Assembly: GCA_965203795.1 (NCBI GenBank)
Contig: OZ241915.1
Span: 3,162,001-3,226,000 of the forward strand
Direction of reading: 5' to 3'
Source of the DNA: CBDBBY01 sp965203795
Lineage (GTDB): Bacteria > Pseudomonadota > Alphaproteobacteria > Rhodobacterales > Rhodobacteraceae
DNA: 64,000 nucleotides
Shown: piece by piece, positions 1 through 10,118 of the stretch
Layout: every line of letters starts with the position of its first letter
How positions within the stretch are numbered: the stretch's first letter is position 1
Program-made: the position numbers and the translations under genes
Notes under the pieces: model-generated
Told to the model about the DNA's origin: nothing
The model's input: only the letters and a program-made list of their open reading frames with translations
Databases searched by the model: none

Positions 1-2
1 GC

Positions 3-3000
3 CCCGGCGCGAACAATGCCGGCGTCCACCCTCAGCGGTACGGTCCGGCCTTTTTCATGGGCGTTTCCGTCCCTTCGGCAATCGAATTGCTTGCCGAACC
101 CCTGAGCGAGTCCGGCTTGCCGATGGGCGGTCGCCGCGGGATCACCTTCACAGACAGCCGCCAAGGCACCGCGAAGCTCGCAGCCAAGCTGCAGCAGGAA
201 GCGGAACGAAACCTGACCCGGTCGTTCCTTTACCATGCCGTTCAGGAGAACCGCGGGCCCGTCGGCGAAGAGCGCGCTAGGCTTGAGGAAAAACTGTCGA
301 AATACAGAAAAACAGATACTCACTTGTTTGCGTCGGAAATTATGGACATCGAAGCGACGCTGGCGGGCGTCGCCGAGCCGGTTCCTTGGCCGAAACTGGT
401 GGACGGGTTTGCGCAGCATCCGGAGCTATTCGGGTTTGCCGCGGATGTATGGCGGGATCGAGCTGGCGGCGGCCGTGAGATGACCGAAGACCCGCGAGCA
501 CTTGCCGAGATGTTCCTCCTCCGCGAACTACTCCGGCGCCCCAAGGTCCAGAACAATGCGGAAACGATGGGGCTGCTTCGCCTGTCGTTCCCGGATCTCG
601 AAAGACGAGCTCGAGCAGAACGGCCGCCACGTGTACTCGAAGATGCGGGAATCGACGCCGATGGCTGGATCGGCCTCGCACTGGCCGCCACGGACTTCGT
701 GTTCCGGGAAAGCCTGGCGGTTCGGATTCCGTCGAAGGTAAAGTTCCGGTTCGTCAGTCCGCGCACCCGCCGGCAGGCCAACGCGGTTTACCCAATGGAT
801 CTGCACCGTTCCGAATGGCAAATCAATGGCTGGGCGTGGCCGAGTTCGATTCCCGCGAAATCGGGCCCTTCACGGATTGTCCGTCTCGTTTACGGGCTGA
901 CCGGCGGGAATTGGGATGACCCGGCCGACCAGGACAGGGCGGGCGAGGCTCTTGAAGCTCTCTGGTCGCTTATTTCCAAGACGGCCGCCAAGGACATCGG
1001 CGGGGGTGCCTACCAGATCGACTTCAGCCGCGCGGCGGTGGCGCGCCTCGACCGGGGCTGGTTGTGCCCGGTCACCCGGCGGATATTCGGCTACTCGCCA
1101 GCGGGCCGTTCTCCCTACGACCCTTCGCGGCGCCTATCGGAAGTTCTGCTGCCCCGCCTGCCCAAAGGGAATCCGGGCGGGCTGGGTCAGCGCGGCCGCG
1201 AAGACGCGGCACTCTGGTGCGGATCCGACGGCCAGGTCAACGACCTGCGCGAACAAGGTCTCTGGACCAATCTGCACGACCGCATCGCAACCTATTCACC
1301 GTTCCTCCGCGCCCAGGAGCACTCCGCGCAAATCGCGCGCCCGGTGCTTGCCGACTACGAAGACCGGTTCAAGCAGGGGCGGATCAACCTGCTGAATTGC
1401 TCCACGACCATGGAGATGGGCGTGGACATTCCCAACGTCCAGGTCGTGGTCAACGGCAACGTGCCGCCGTCGGCCTCGAATTACCGGCAGCGGGTCGGCC
1501 GCGCAGGACGGCGGGGAGAGCCTTGGGCGTTTGCCGCAACATTCTGCCGAGACCAGCCGCTCGACCGGATTGTATTTGATCAACCCGCCAGGCTGCTGAC
1601 GGCGCCGGTCCCGGCACCCGCGGTCAGGCTTGACAGCAGGCGCCTCGTCGCGCGGCACGCGAACGCCGCGTTCCTCGCCGCATTCCTTCGGGAACTGCCT
1701 GACGGCGTGAACCTGAAGACATCCGCAGGGGAGTTCTTCGGAGCAACCATGGACGATGGCCAAGCTTCGGAGACGCCCTCCGCCGCCGACGAGTTTCTCT
1801 CCGCGCTGCGAGGGGAATGGCCCCGGAGCGATGCATTGGGTTCCATGCTTGCCGATCTTACCCGCGGCACGACGCTAGAGGGCCGGAGCGCCGCGCATCT
1901 TGCAGGCGACACAGCCGAGGCATTCGAAACGATGCTGAAATCCTGGCGCGCCGAATTCAACGAATTGCTTGAGCGAAAAAACGCCGCAAAAGACGTGGAG
2001 GTGAAAAAGGCGTTCGAACTGAGAGCGCGCCGGATGTCGGGCGAATTCCTTTTGGGCGAATTGGCAAGGCGCCGCTTCACGCCGTCATACGGCTTCCCCG
2101 TCGATGTCGTGGCCTTCAACCATCTCTCGGGGCATGGCCGGAACACGGATGACAGAACCGTATCCTACGGGGATTTCCGAGGCGGGGCCTCGCGCACGCT
2201 TGATGTGGCGATACGCGAATACGCGCCGGGAACGGAGGTCGTCGTGGACGGCTTGGTGCACCGGTCCGATGGCGTGTTTCCGGCTTGGGGCGCCGATGCC
2301 GACGCATCCAAACTGGAGGATCTCAAAGACTTCTGGGCGTGCGCCTCGTGCGGTTCCTTCGACCTTGCCCGCAGCATTCCCGAACAATGTCCGGAATGCG
2401 GCGTTCCCGTCGCGGCCGAGAATAGACTTCGCTGTCTGCGGCCGACAGGATTCCTGGGCCGCCGAGCGCCGCACACCGGCTACGACGGCATCGTGCATGC
2501 GGTGTTCGAAATGCCCCGCATATCCGCGGCAGGTTCGCCTTGGCGGGCGCTGCCGGACCCAGATGCCGGACGCTTCCGCGCGTGTCCGGACGGGCAGGTG
2601 GTTACGCTGGGTTCGGGAAAGCACGGATTCGGCTACGCGCTCTGCCTCGCGTGCGGGCGCGCCGAGCCCGAGATTTGCAAGCCCTCGCACAGCTCACGGC
2701 CGCCGGACAGCATCAGATTCCATGATCCGCTCGCCGATGCCAACTGGGCGAGGAGAAGGGACGGCCGCTGCCCGGGAGGCACGACCGAACCGCAGCGGGT
2801 CCAGCGCCATGTCCGCCTCAGCCACGCTACAAGAACCGACGTATTCGAGCTTCAGCTTGCTCCCGGCGCCAGCAGGGGCCAAGGCTTGGCGCTCGCCGCC
2901 GCGCTCCGCGAGGCGCTGGCGGAGCGGCTCGGAACCGAAGCCCGCGAAATTGGCGTTGCCGTTGGCAGTTCGACGGGACCGAGCGGAGACATTCGCGTGT

Positions 3001-4337
3001 CCGCGCTTCTTCACGACCGGGCGGCCGGCGGCGCGGGATTCGCTACCCGGCTGGCGGAGCAGGACTGGTTCCGCGACTGCCTTGAGCGGGCGCTCGAAAA
3101 GCTCGACTGTCCGGAGAATTGCGACCGAGGATGCCCGTCGTGCGTATTGCGCGCTGATATCGCCTTTGAAAACAACCGGCTCGACCGGAGGGGCGCTTGG
3201 GAACTTGCAAAGAGACTACGGGACCGGCTTGAGATCCCGGCGAGCCTTCGCGCGTTCGGGCCGGAAACGCGGTTGCTAGGGCTGCCGCTCGCGGAGTGGC
3301 TGGAATACCGAAGGCGGATCGGGCGGCTTGCTTCCGCGAGGCTTTATCTGCACGGAGCCCCGTCCGAATGGGAACTCGCGGCCTGGCAGGTCGCCGAAGG
3401 CTTCGCCTTGATGAAGAAATCCGGCGTGGAAATGGAACTCGTGCTGGAAGGTCGAACGCTGACCGACGGCTTGATGGACTTGGCGCGGCGGCTCGATCTG
3501 CACAGGCTGGCGGCGCATGCGCGGCTCAGCTTCGTCCCGGAGCTGCCGAAAGCGGGCGGCGCGCCTATCCTGGCCGCAGTGGAAGCGGCGGACGAAAGCA
3601 CCGCAATCGCGACCCAGTCCGCCGCTGAAGCGGTTCCAGGTCCGCAGTGGGGCCAAGGCGCCGAAATGCCGCTCGTCCGCGGACCAAGGCCGGATCTCGC
3701 GTTGCCGGAAGTCTGGTCAAGCAAAAAGCTGATCGAGCTCAAGAGTGGAAACGCCCAGCTAATCCGGGTCGGCAACCGACTCGACGGGCGTGCAGCCGGA
3801 TTCGGGCGCGCGTTCTGGAAGCTGCAATCGGCAGAGGCTCCGTTGACCATCGCCGCGATGAGCGGACGAGGCGTAACCGAAGCCGCGTATTCCGACCGCT
3901 ATCTTTACACGCCGCTCGCGCTGCGACTGCTTTACGAAGTTGTTCGGCATTTGCCGGGAGGAAATTCCCTGCGCACGCTTCGGGTTTCGAGCGCGCGCCT
4001 TGCCCGACGCGAGCGACGAGGACAGCACGTCTACAGCAATTTCGATGATGATGCCGACCGGCGCGGCGTGCTTCAATCGCTGCTTCCCGAAGCCGAGATC
4101 GACATGCGCGCCAGCGGCGAGCTTCCCCATGCCCGGAGTTACGCGCTTGTGCTCGGCGACGGCAGGAAAGTGACGATCCTGCTTGATCAGGGTTTCGGGG
4201 CGTGGCGGGCGCAGGGAGCGCCGAGGCACGATTTCCGAGCGGATCCGGACAAGCAGGCCCAATCGCTCAGGAAGCTGTCCTTCCTAGTTGGCGTCGTTCG
4301 AGGATCCGAAGCGCCGATCGTCGTGCAAGAGGAGTAG
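3..4337 (+). CDS. DUF1998-type superfamily 2 helicase, C-terminal part (5' end outside window)
   Basis: The reading frame is open to the left edge, so the ATG at 57 is internal and the DEAD/DEAH N-terminal half lies upstream. Numbering from that ATG, the helicase C-terminal domain spans about residues 440-500, with TMEMGVD (about 450) and the motif VI arginine finger QRVGRAGRRG (about 480). Cys-pair zinc-binding sites follow: CASCG near 761, CPECG near 775, and the DUF1998 signature CPENCDRGCPSCV near 1018. The last 350 residues resemble the phospholipase-D-like tails of such giant helicases and contain AYSDRYLYTPLALRLL and LLDQGFGAW. Related proteins occur in DISARM (DrmA/DrmB) and Dpd (DpdJ) defence loci. 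It should be an ATP-dependent nucleic-acid translocase, probably for defence. The exact system cannot be named because the partner genes would be upstream. Confidence 0.85.
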   Translation, partial: PGANNAGVHPQRYGPAFFMGVSVPSAIELLAEPLSESGLPMGGRRGITFTDSRQGTAKLAAKLQQEAERNLTRSFLYHAVQENRGPVGEERARLEEKLSKYRKTDTHLFASEIMDIEATLAGVAEPVPWPKLVDGFAQHPELFGFAADVWRDRAGGGREMTEDPRALAEMFLLRELLRRPKVQNNAETMGLLRLSFPDLERRARAERPPRVLEDAGIDADGWIGLALAATDFVFRESLAVRIPSKVKFRFVSPRTRRQANAVYPMDLHRSEWQINGWAWPSSIPAKSGPSRIVRLVYGLTGGNWDDPADQDRAGEALEALWSLISKTAAKDIGGGAYQIDFSRAAVARLDRGWLCPVTRRIFGYSPAGRSPYDPSRRLSEVLLPRLPKGNPGGLGQRGREDAALWCGSDGQVNDLREQGLWTNLHDRIATYSPFLRAQEHSAQIARPVLADYEDRFKQGRINLLNCSTTMEMGVDIPNVQVVVNGNVPPSASNYRQRVGRAGRRGEPWAFAATFCRDQPLDRIVFDQPARLLTAPVPAPAVRLDSRRLVARHANAAFLAAFLRELPDGVNLKTSAGEFFGATMDDGQASETPSAADEFLSALRGEWPRSDALGSMLADLTRGTTLEGRSAAHLAGDTAEAFETMLKSWRAEFNELLERKNAAKDVEVKKAFELRARRMSGEFLLGELARRRFTPSYGFPVDVVAFNHLSGHGRNTDDRTVSYGDFRGGASRTLDVAIREYAPGTEVVVDGLVHRSDGVFPAWGADADASKLEDLKDFWACASCGSFDLARSIPEQCPECGVPVAAENRLRCLRPTGFLGRRAPHTGYDGIVHAVFEMPRISAAGSPWRALPDPDAGRFRACPDGQVVTLGSGKHGFGYALCLACGRAEPEICKPSHSSRPPDSIRFHDPLADANWARRRDGRCPGGTTEPQRVQRHVRLSHATRTDVFELQLAPGASRGQGLALAAALREALAERLGTEAREIGVAVGSSTGPSGDIRVSALLHDRAAGGAGFATRLAEQDWFRDCLERALEKLDCPENCDRGCPSCVLRADIAFENNRLDRRGAWELAKRLRDRLEIPASLRAFGPETRLLGLPLAEWLEYRRRIGRLASARLYLHGAPSEWELAAWQVAEGFALMKKSGVEMELVLEGRTLTDGLMDLARRLDLHRLAAHARLSFVPELPKAGGAPILAAVEAADESTAIATQSAAEAVPGPQWGQGAEMPLVRGPRPDLALPEVWSSKKLIELKSGNAQLIRVGNRLDGRAAGFGRAFWKLQSAEAPLTIAAMSGRGVTEAAYSDRYLYTPLALRLLYEVVRHLPGGNSLRTLRVSSARLARRERRGQHVYSNFDDDADRRGVLQSLLPEAEIDMRASGELPHARSYALVLGDGRKVTILLDQGFGAWRAQGAPRHDFRADPDKQAQSLRKLSFLVGVVRGSEAPIVVQEE

Positions 4338-4780
4338 GCGCTGTGAGACCAGGCGGATTGGCCGCCGTTCCGGCAGGATGACTTACCGCGGGGTGGAAAC
4401 GCCGTCGCCGGAGATCATTGGATCGCGCGCGCGAGTTTCCATACCCCGAAAACGCCCTCGGTGCCGAAAGAATCCGCCCGATCAACAGGCGGATTTTATT
4501 GCTGGGTTGATTTGGATCGGCGCTGAAGCGGCATTGCGGATCGGATCCGGCCGAATTTCGGTCGGTTTTCATCGGGATTGCGGCTTCCGGGGAGCAGATT
4601 CGTGCTTGTTCGGTCTTTGATTGCCTCAAGCGGATGTATTCACGTCGAAGGCACCGCTCAGGCGCGGCTGCCCCGCCTTCCTCGAAGCCACGTTCCATGA
4701 GCACGGAACGGCAAAAATGCCACATGAGTGTTGAACAAAATGCTCCACCGGAAACCCGGGGCAGTTCAAGCCTCTTGTGT
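4338..4780. other. Intergenic gap between helicase and TIR gene
   Basis: No convincing gene was seen on either strand. The only clear element is the hairpin terminator at 4471-4500. The rest is ordinary GC-rich spacer that separates two converging genes. Confidence 0.6.
4471..4500 (+). terminator. Rho-independent terminator after the helicase gene
   Basis: Perfect 8-bp stem AATCCGCC (4471-4478) / GGCGGATT (4488-4495) with a 9-nt loop, followed by TTATT. It lies about 130 nt past the helicase stop. Read on the minus strand it is followed by CTTTC, so it may also weakly terminate transcripts from the TIR gene. Confidence 0.6.
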
Positions 4781-5224
4781 TTAACGACCCGCTGCCTTTG
4801 CAGCTTTCTCTATCCAATCACCCATATTGTTATAGCCGTCATCTTTGTACCAGAGGTAGAACGGATAACCATAAGGAATTTTACCACAGCGATCAGTAGT
4901 ATTCCCGGACAGATCTTTGATCTTGCTAATGTCGATTCCAAGGAGTCCGTTGCCAATGTTGATACTCCTTTCTATCTCATACTTTACCCATCTACTTGAA
5001 CATGTATGCAAACCAACAAGTACGACAGTCACGGACGTATTGTAAAGTTGTCCATTTATCCAACGCTTTATCACTAAATCTCCCTGTCTCTTTATTTCCT
5101 CAAACTCGGCTGCGTCTACAAACCCGGCGGCCTCCTTTCCTTGTGTTACCCAACTGTTTCGGACAACCATTGCTCGCGAAACATCCGGTTTGTATTTGAA
5201 GCTGAAAAATGCTCTACGTACCAT
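4781..5224 (-). CDS. TIR-like domain protein, Thoeris ThsB type (DUF1863)
   Basis: A 147-residue single-domain protein. The N-terminus RAFFSFKYKPD and the segments TVVLVGLHTCSSRWVKYEIE and GLLGIDISKIKD are typical of the MTH538/ThsB TIR-like family. In Thoeris, ThsB senses phage and makes a cyclic ADP-ribose isomer from NAD+ that activates ThsA. No ThsA (SIR2 or SLOG protein) is visible within several kilobases, so this is either an orphan or it works with an unlinked effector. The start is supported by TTAGGAGA six bases upstream of the ATG. The gene is clearly less GC-rich than its surroundings, which suggests horizontal acquisition. The family call is firm; the role is inferred. Confidence 0.85.
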   Translation of the reverse strand: MVRRAFFSFKYKPDVSRAMVVRNSWVTQGKEAAGFVDAAEFEEIKRQGDLVIKRWINGQLYNTSVTVVLVGLHTCSSRWVKYEIERSINIGNGLLGIDISKIKDLSGNTTDRCGKIPYGYPFYLWYKDDGYNNMGDWIEKAAKAAGR

Positions 5225-5391
5225 TATACTCTCCTAAGTCGCCAGAGAAACGAAGTCATTGAACCTGTAGACCGCACCAAAGTGAGTGATTCGTTGAGCT
5301 AAGTTGTTTGATCAAGCAAGACTGTACTGCATCATCTGCCGTGTCAAAAGGCTGACAGCGTTCAGGTAGAGCAATTGTGTGTGGACACCTC

Positions 5392-6245
5392 CTAGGAGCT
5401 TGCGCAGCAGAACGGCAACGGAAGCCCACGATTCGGCTTGCCGGCCGCATCCGCGGGGCCGCCGGGCGGATTTCGCCGGCCGGCGCTCGGCGAAGCCGCC
5501 TGCGCGATCCCGGCCCGCCGCCTTCCGCGCCCCGCCGGGGCCGCGATTGCTCCGCCCGCGACGTCCGGACGGGGCTTCCGCGGACGGATTCCCGCCATCC
5601 ATGCCACCATCAGCGTCTTCATCCGCCTGAGGTTGAGGGCCAGGCACACCAGGTCCCACTCCCCGCGCACCTTGGCCAGCCCCCGGACGCTGAACCTCCG
5701 GAACCCCATCGCCTCCTTGATCCAGCCGTTGGGCGCCTCGGACAGCCACTTGCGCCGCGCGTAGCGCTTCCGGCCTTCGGGCGTGGCGAGCTTCCCGGCC
5801 ATCCGCCGCGTCGCCGGCTTGGACGCCGGGCGCTTGCGGAGATCGGCGCGCCCCTCGCGCCCGGTCGCGACTGCCCGTCGATGCCGCGCCTCTCCAGCTC
5901 GGCGAGGTGCCGCCGACGGAACTCGCAGATGGTCCCGCGGCTCGGGAAGTTGTCCGCCGCGAGCATCCGGAACGCCACGTCCTCCTCAAGCCGCCTCGCG
6001 ATCCTCCGGGACGGGAACACCCCGGTCGCGTAGGCATGGACCAGAACCTTGAGCATCATCCGGGGCTCGAAGGGCGAGTTGCGCCTGCCGTCCCCCTGGT
6101 AGGGCGCGTAGAGCGCGCCGAGGTCCAGGCTGTCCACGATGTCGTCGACATGGTGGGCCAAATGCCCTTCCGGTAGCCATTCCTCGAGGTCGGCGGGAAG
6201 CAGCCGGCCCTGCTTCGGATTGCAGGGTCGAAATGTAGTCGGCAT
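5392..6245 (-). pseudogene. IS1182-family transposase remnant lacking the catalytic core
   Basis: The N-terminal DUF772-type domain is intact in one frame from the ATG at 6245 (GRLLPADLEEWLPEGHLAHH, then RNSPFEPRMMLKVLVHAYAT). After about residue 125 the frame is lost. Sequence from near 5870 in another frame gives the family's C-terminal domain (KRYARRKWLSEAP, GFRRFSVRGLAKVRGEWDL). The middle third that carries the DDE catalytic residues is missing. The remnant spans roughly 650-850 nt, against about 1.4 kb for an intact gene. It cannot encode an active transposase. Clear terminal inverted repeats were not identified. Confidence 0.8.
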
Positions 6246-6325
6246 CCGGAGCTCCGGCGCTAAATCTGCCGTCAGCCCGTATCACGATGTTTTCTGCGGC
6301 GCACGCTCCTAGAGACGCCGGAATC

Positions 6326-7632
6326 TCATTCCTTGTCCAGCGCGGAGCCTCCGGCGAGGCGTTCGACGTAATCCTTAAGAGACGGAATCGGGCAAACGAG
6401 CTTTTGTGCTTGCGCGCGCTGCAGCACGCCTCGTCGGATCATGAGGTCGAGGAACATTTCGGCGTCATGGTCTTTCGGAAGGCTCTTGGGTCCTTGGCCT
6501 GGCCGTGCGGCTTGGCGGATGTGGGCCAGCGCGTCCGCTCGGGACGCCCCGCTGCCAATTCGCCGGAGAGTTTCAGCAATTAAATCGGGGGCAGTGGTGA
6601 GTGGCTCGTCGATTCGTTGCTCGTAGTATTCTTCCCGCGCCTGCGCGGATTCCCGCAGCACTCCGAAACCGAATTGGCTGTCCACCGATTCGAGCTGTCC
6701 GGGCGTGGACGCCGCAAGCAGCTGCGCGACGAGTGCCTGCATGGCGACATGCAGATGCTGCGGCCATCCGCTGCTTTCGTTCGCAAGGGTCTGCGCCCAT
6801 TGATTCTTGAGTTCCATGTCTCCGCGCACGCGGAACTCGGTGAGCATGCGAAGAACAATTTCCGTCGCTTCGCCGAACGAGAGCGCTGAAAGAGTACGTT
6901 GGTGGCCGCGGGAAAGCGCGAGATGCCACGTTCTCTGAGGACCCGGTTGGAGTACGCGAGGCCGGCAAACACGGTCAGGAACGGGCCGCCGTGGCTTCCC
7001 TTGTGGAGCTGCGAAATGACAGGCAGCACCTTGTCCGCAGTAAATTTATCCAAATCCTGCGCTTCGTCGAGAATCAGAACGACGGATCGTTCCGACGCCG
7101 ACAGCGCTTTCCGGACGGCGGCAAGCGACAGTTCGGCAGGAGCACTTGCGGCTTGGCGCCCGGATTCCGCAGAACCTGATCCTGAAACAACTCCGGGAAT
7201 TCTGCCGCCTGCATCGGTGCGCGAAGTGGAATGAGTCGTTTCGGAGCGTCGAAACTGCGCTGCAATCGCCGGGTTGGCCGCCTCGGCTATACTGAGCGCA
7301 AGCGTGCGTTCGTCGGCAAAATGAGTCAATTCCGTGTCGACCACCACGGGCGCGTCTTGTCCGGCGTTTCGCCATGCCCGCACGAAATGGCGCAGCAACG
7401 CGCTCTTGCCAGCACCCGGCGCGCCTTGAAACAGTATGGTCTCGCCGTCGGCAGGGCGCCAGTGACCCTCCAGAGCCCGCTTGCGGATTTACCTCAGCGC
7501 GCTTTCCACCGTTTCGATTTCGGCGGCGCGGCCGCCGAAGAACGGGCTGGCCTCAAGGTCCGAGAGTTCAGCGAAATCCTTGAGCGCATCAAGGTCGGGT
7601 TCCGCCGCAGCCGCTGCGCGGGGACGGGTCAT
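6326..7632 (-). pseudogene. Broken AAA+ ATPase (P-loop, ExeA/Orc1-like)
   Basis: Reassembled from three segments. The start is ATG 7632, followed by a lead-in ending ESALR, then an in-frame TAA at 7489-7491. The same frame continues with the Walker A motif GAPGAGKS and the Walker B-like VVLILDEAQDLD. A one-base frameshift lies near 6893-6897. The final part, from about residue MLTEFRVRG to LDKE, is in another frame and runs to 6326. Restored, it would be about 435 residues. It resembles stand-alone AAA ATPases with an ExeA-like P-loop domain. Its function is unknown and at least two lesions make it non-functional unless they are assembly errors. It sits among mobile-element debris. Confidence 0.75.
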
Positions 7633-8130
7633 CACGCTGATTCCTTTTCTGTATTTCCGCCAAATAACCTATTCGGCAGATACGCTTGCCGCAACCGATG
7701 CGGAACAATGCAAGCAAATTCACGCGACCAAGCCCTGCGTGGCATTGCTGAACGCCTCCTTCGCGTTTTCTGCGGAACGCTCCGGACGGGCGAGCCCCTC
7801 GACCCGGAGAGTCCGTCGCGACGTGCCGCCGGAATGGCTGATCCCGTCCTTGACGATAGATGACGATTCCGCAGCCCGGCGAACCGCCGTCGGCTCGACG
7901 CGATCTCTGATGTGAACGCCCTTCCGAAGAAAGGCAGGCTGTTCGCCGCGGAGCGGGCGCAGGAGCAGGGGCCAGCCCTCGCGGCGAAAGCATTCCAAGG
8001 CGGAATCGGCGATCAGCAATTCGGAGCACCGGAGGCTGGTTCCGGGCCCGAAGGGTTCCGAGGCCGCCCCCGAGGCCAGCCGAGATCCGGCCAAAAAGCG
8101 AAAAATTGCGGATTTTGTGCCAGACTCGAA
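7633..8130. other. About 500 bp without a recognisable gene
   Basis: Open frames exist on both strands, but none shows a domain, a good ribosome-binding site, or protein-like composition. It is probably spacer or eroded mobile DNA between the broken ATPase and the TIR gene. Confidence 0.5.
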
Positions 8131-9477
8131 TTAGCGATTCCGATTCCCGGAAAAATGTTTCCCTAAGTCGTAAAACACTTGCTTCACTTGACCGCGTTCA
8201 AACTCAAGGTAGACAGTGCCTTCAAGATTGGAGGGAAGCTGGCACCCCTTCTCCAGCAATATGATCGCGTTTTCCCAGCCCAAGCGGCCCTGCGCGAATC
8301 CCAGCTCGTGGATCACGTTTGGTCGGGGCTCACTGCCACTTGAATCATCACATGTCGCAACAAGGATGGCCCATCCGGCGTTCCGCAGCATTTCCTCCAA
8401 TCGATCCTTGATCTGGCGGCCGGCAACGAGTTCTCGCTCGAACTCCTCGACCTCCAATTCGAGTTCTTGCTCCACAAAATCCTTCACGGCCCGCCAAGTA
8501 TCGGAGCGGCCATGTCCGACGAAAACTTTGGATCCACGCATTGTTCTTTCCTGCTGCTTAGTAGTGTAGATTCGCGACGCATTGCGCAGCGTGCCTGCAT
8601 GTTCGCCCAGTTTCCGCACGCCCCGTACCAACTGGTCGACTACTTCGATCGCTGCCAGCACTTGCAGATGGCCTGCGACCCTTAACCCCATGCTCATGTT
8701 TCGTGCATCACGCGACATTTGTGGCATGAATTTGCGAGCCATCCGTTCTTCCACGTCCGACACGGTGGAAATGTCGCCACCCAATCCCTTAACGTCATCA
8801 ATCAGCCTTGCTCGGGTCTCTTCCCACACTTCTCCTTGCGAGTGCTCAAGGCAGGTCAACAACCTGCCTTCCACGCTTTCGAAGACCTTGAGGAATTTAT
8901 CGCGGATTTCGGTGATCGACGATTCCGTCATGCCGCTGCGCGAGCAAATGATCTCCTTGATTTCGCTAGCGGTTCTCGTTGTCCAATCTCCACGTGTTTC
9001 ATTCACTAGGGAAACATCCATCCTACCCCACTCAACGTCCCAGATTGCGCCAGCTGGAACCGGCGCCAGACCATCGTAGTACTCGTTCGCGTGATCTCCC
9101 ATGCTTGAACCGCACCACGCCTCGCCAACCCCGTTTGCCTCTCGCTTCAGCACCGCCAGCTTTGCGAGCTCGGATTGCGAACGCTTCAGCGCGTCTTCGG
9201 CATAGGCTTCGATTTCGGCCGCTTGATGCTCTGCCTTTTGCCGCCCCTTCTCCTGATCCTTTTCCCAGCGGTAGGCCTTCTCCGTAGGCATAACATCTTC
9301 GTAGCAGGTATGCTTCAATGTTTTTATCGGTTCCCGGTGCGACCAAAGATAGCCCTCGTTGAAAAGCCATTCGATCATTGGCTCGCCGACCGACGCGTCA
9401 TAGGACCCCAAGATTCCGTCATTATCTCGGCATTGCTCCATAATATCGGTCAGCACTTTTCTCGTTTTTCTGTCCAT
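8131..9477 (-). CDS. TIR (CAP12/PycTIR-type) domain protein with uncharacterised N-terminal region
   Basis: A 448-residue protein. The last 130 residues, starting near SKVFVGHGRSDTWRAVKDFV and including RQIKDRLEEMLRNAGWAILV, RPNVIHELGFAQGRLG and AIILLEKG, match the predicted nucleotide-binding TIR family (PF10137) found in CBASS and Pycsar effectors. Such TIR domains usually degrade NAD+ once activated. The N-terminal 300 residues begin with a short winged-helix-like stretch and then become helical and charged (residues about 70-110). No known sensor domain was recognised there. The start ATG has AGGA nearby. No cyclase gene is adjacent, so the activation signal is unknown. The TIR assignment is firm; NADase activity is an inference from the family. 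Confidence 0.8.
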   Translation of the reverse strand: MDRKTRKVLTDIMEQCRDNDGILGSYDASVGEPMIEWLFNEGYLWSHREPIKTLKHTCYEDVMPTEKAYRWEKDQEKGRQKAEHQAAEIEAYAEDALKRSQSELAKLAVLKREANGVGEAWCGSSMGDHANEYYDGLAPVPAGAIWDVEWGRMDVSLVNETRGDWTTRTASEIKEIICSRSGMTESSITEIRDKFLKVFESVEGRLLTCLEHSQGEVWEETRARLIDDVKGLGGDISTVSDVEERMARKFMPQMSRDARNMSMGLRVAGHLQVLAAIEVVDQLVRGVRKLGEHAGTLRNASRIYTTKQQERTMRGSKVFVGHGRSDTWRAVKDFVEQELELEVEEFERELVAGRQIKDRLEEMLRNAGWAILVATCDDSSGSEPRPNVIHELGFAQGRLGWENAIILLEKGCQLPSNLEGTVYLEFERGQVKQVFYDLGKHFSGNRNR

Positions 9478-10092
9478 TCTATTGTCCTATCGCTCCATTA
9501 CCATTTGTGGCGCAATTCGCTTCAGGGATGCGGGGCCGAACAACCCTCGTGCTGCGTCGATGCCCGAGTTCATGGCCTCGACTCCACCCGCCGCGCGGCC
9601 GTTGCCGTCGCGGCGCAGCTGATTCATCGAGCAGTTGGCGTCTTTCAATGGGATTATATGCGTAGCTCGCCAAACTCAATATCTTCTGGGCTTCAGCCGT
9701 GTTCGTCGCTGACAAGGCCGCCGCGGCAATACACTTTTCCGGCCCGCAAAACCCTCCGCGCTGCACGAAGCAGGCGGTGGACGCAGGCAGTCACGTCGCT
9801 GCCTTCCTGATCACACGATGCCAAGTCCGGCGGCACCCGATCATCCGCGCCCCGAGCCCCGCCTTCTCAGCAGCTTCGTTCCAAAGCATGTCGGCAAGCC
9901 CCATGAAGCCGATGCCTTGCCAACGCGATTCGCCGAAACCGGCACGACAGGTCATGGCGAACTCCACTGCTTCCACTCAATTCCAAGTCAAAAGGATCGG
10001 ATAGTCAAGTACATGATCGCCATAAAATCGTGGCATGCGCGCACATTATAGAAAAGAATTACGGCGGGATGGAATCGGCAAAAGCTCCCTTT
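9478..10092. other. 615-bp gap with one weak small frame
   Basis: A minus-strand frame at 9791-9976 (61 residues, MEAVEFAMTCRAGFGE...) continues in phase past a stop into 9479-9766. It could be the remains of a small protein, but there is no recognisable family or start signal. Otherwise nothing is seen. Confidence 0.4.
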
Positions 10093-10118
10093 TCAAGTCT
10101 TGACGGGCAGTCGCGCAA

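Noticed and set aside
4781..5224. A complete Thoeris system
   Set aside because: Only the ThsB-like TIR protein is present; no SIR2- or TM-type ThsA was found in the surrounding genes.
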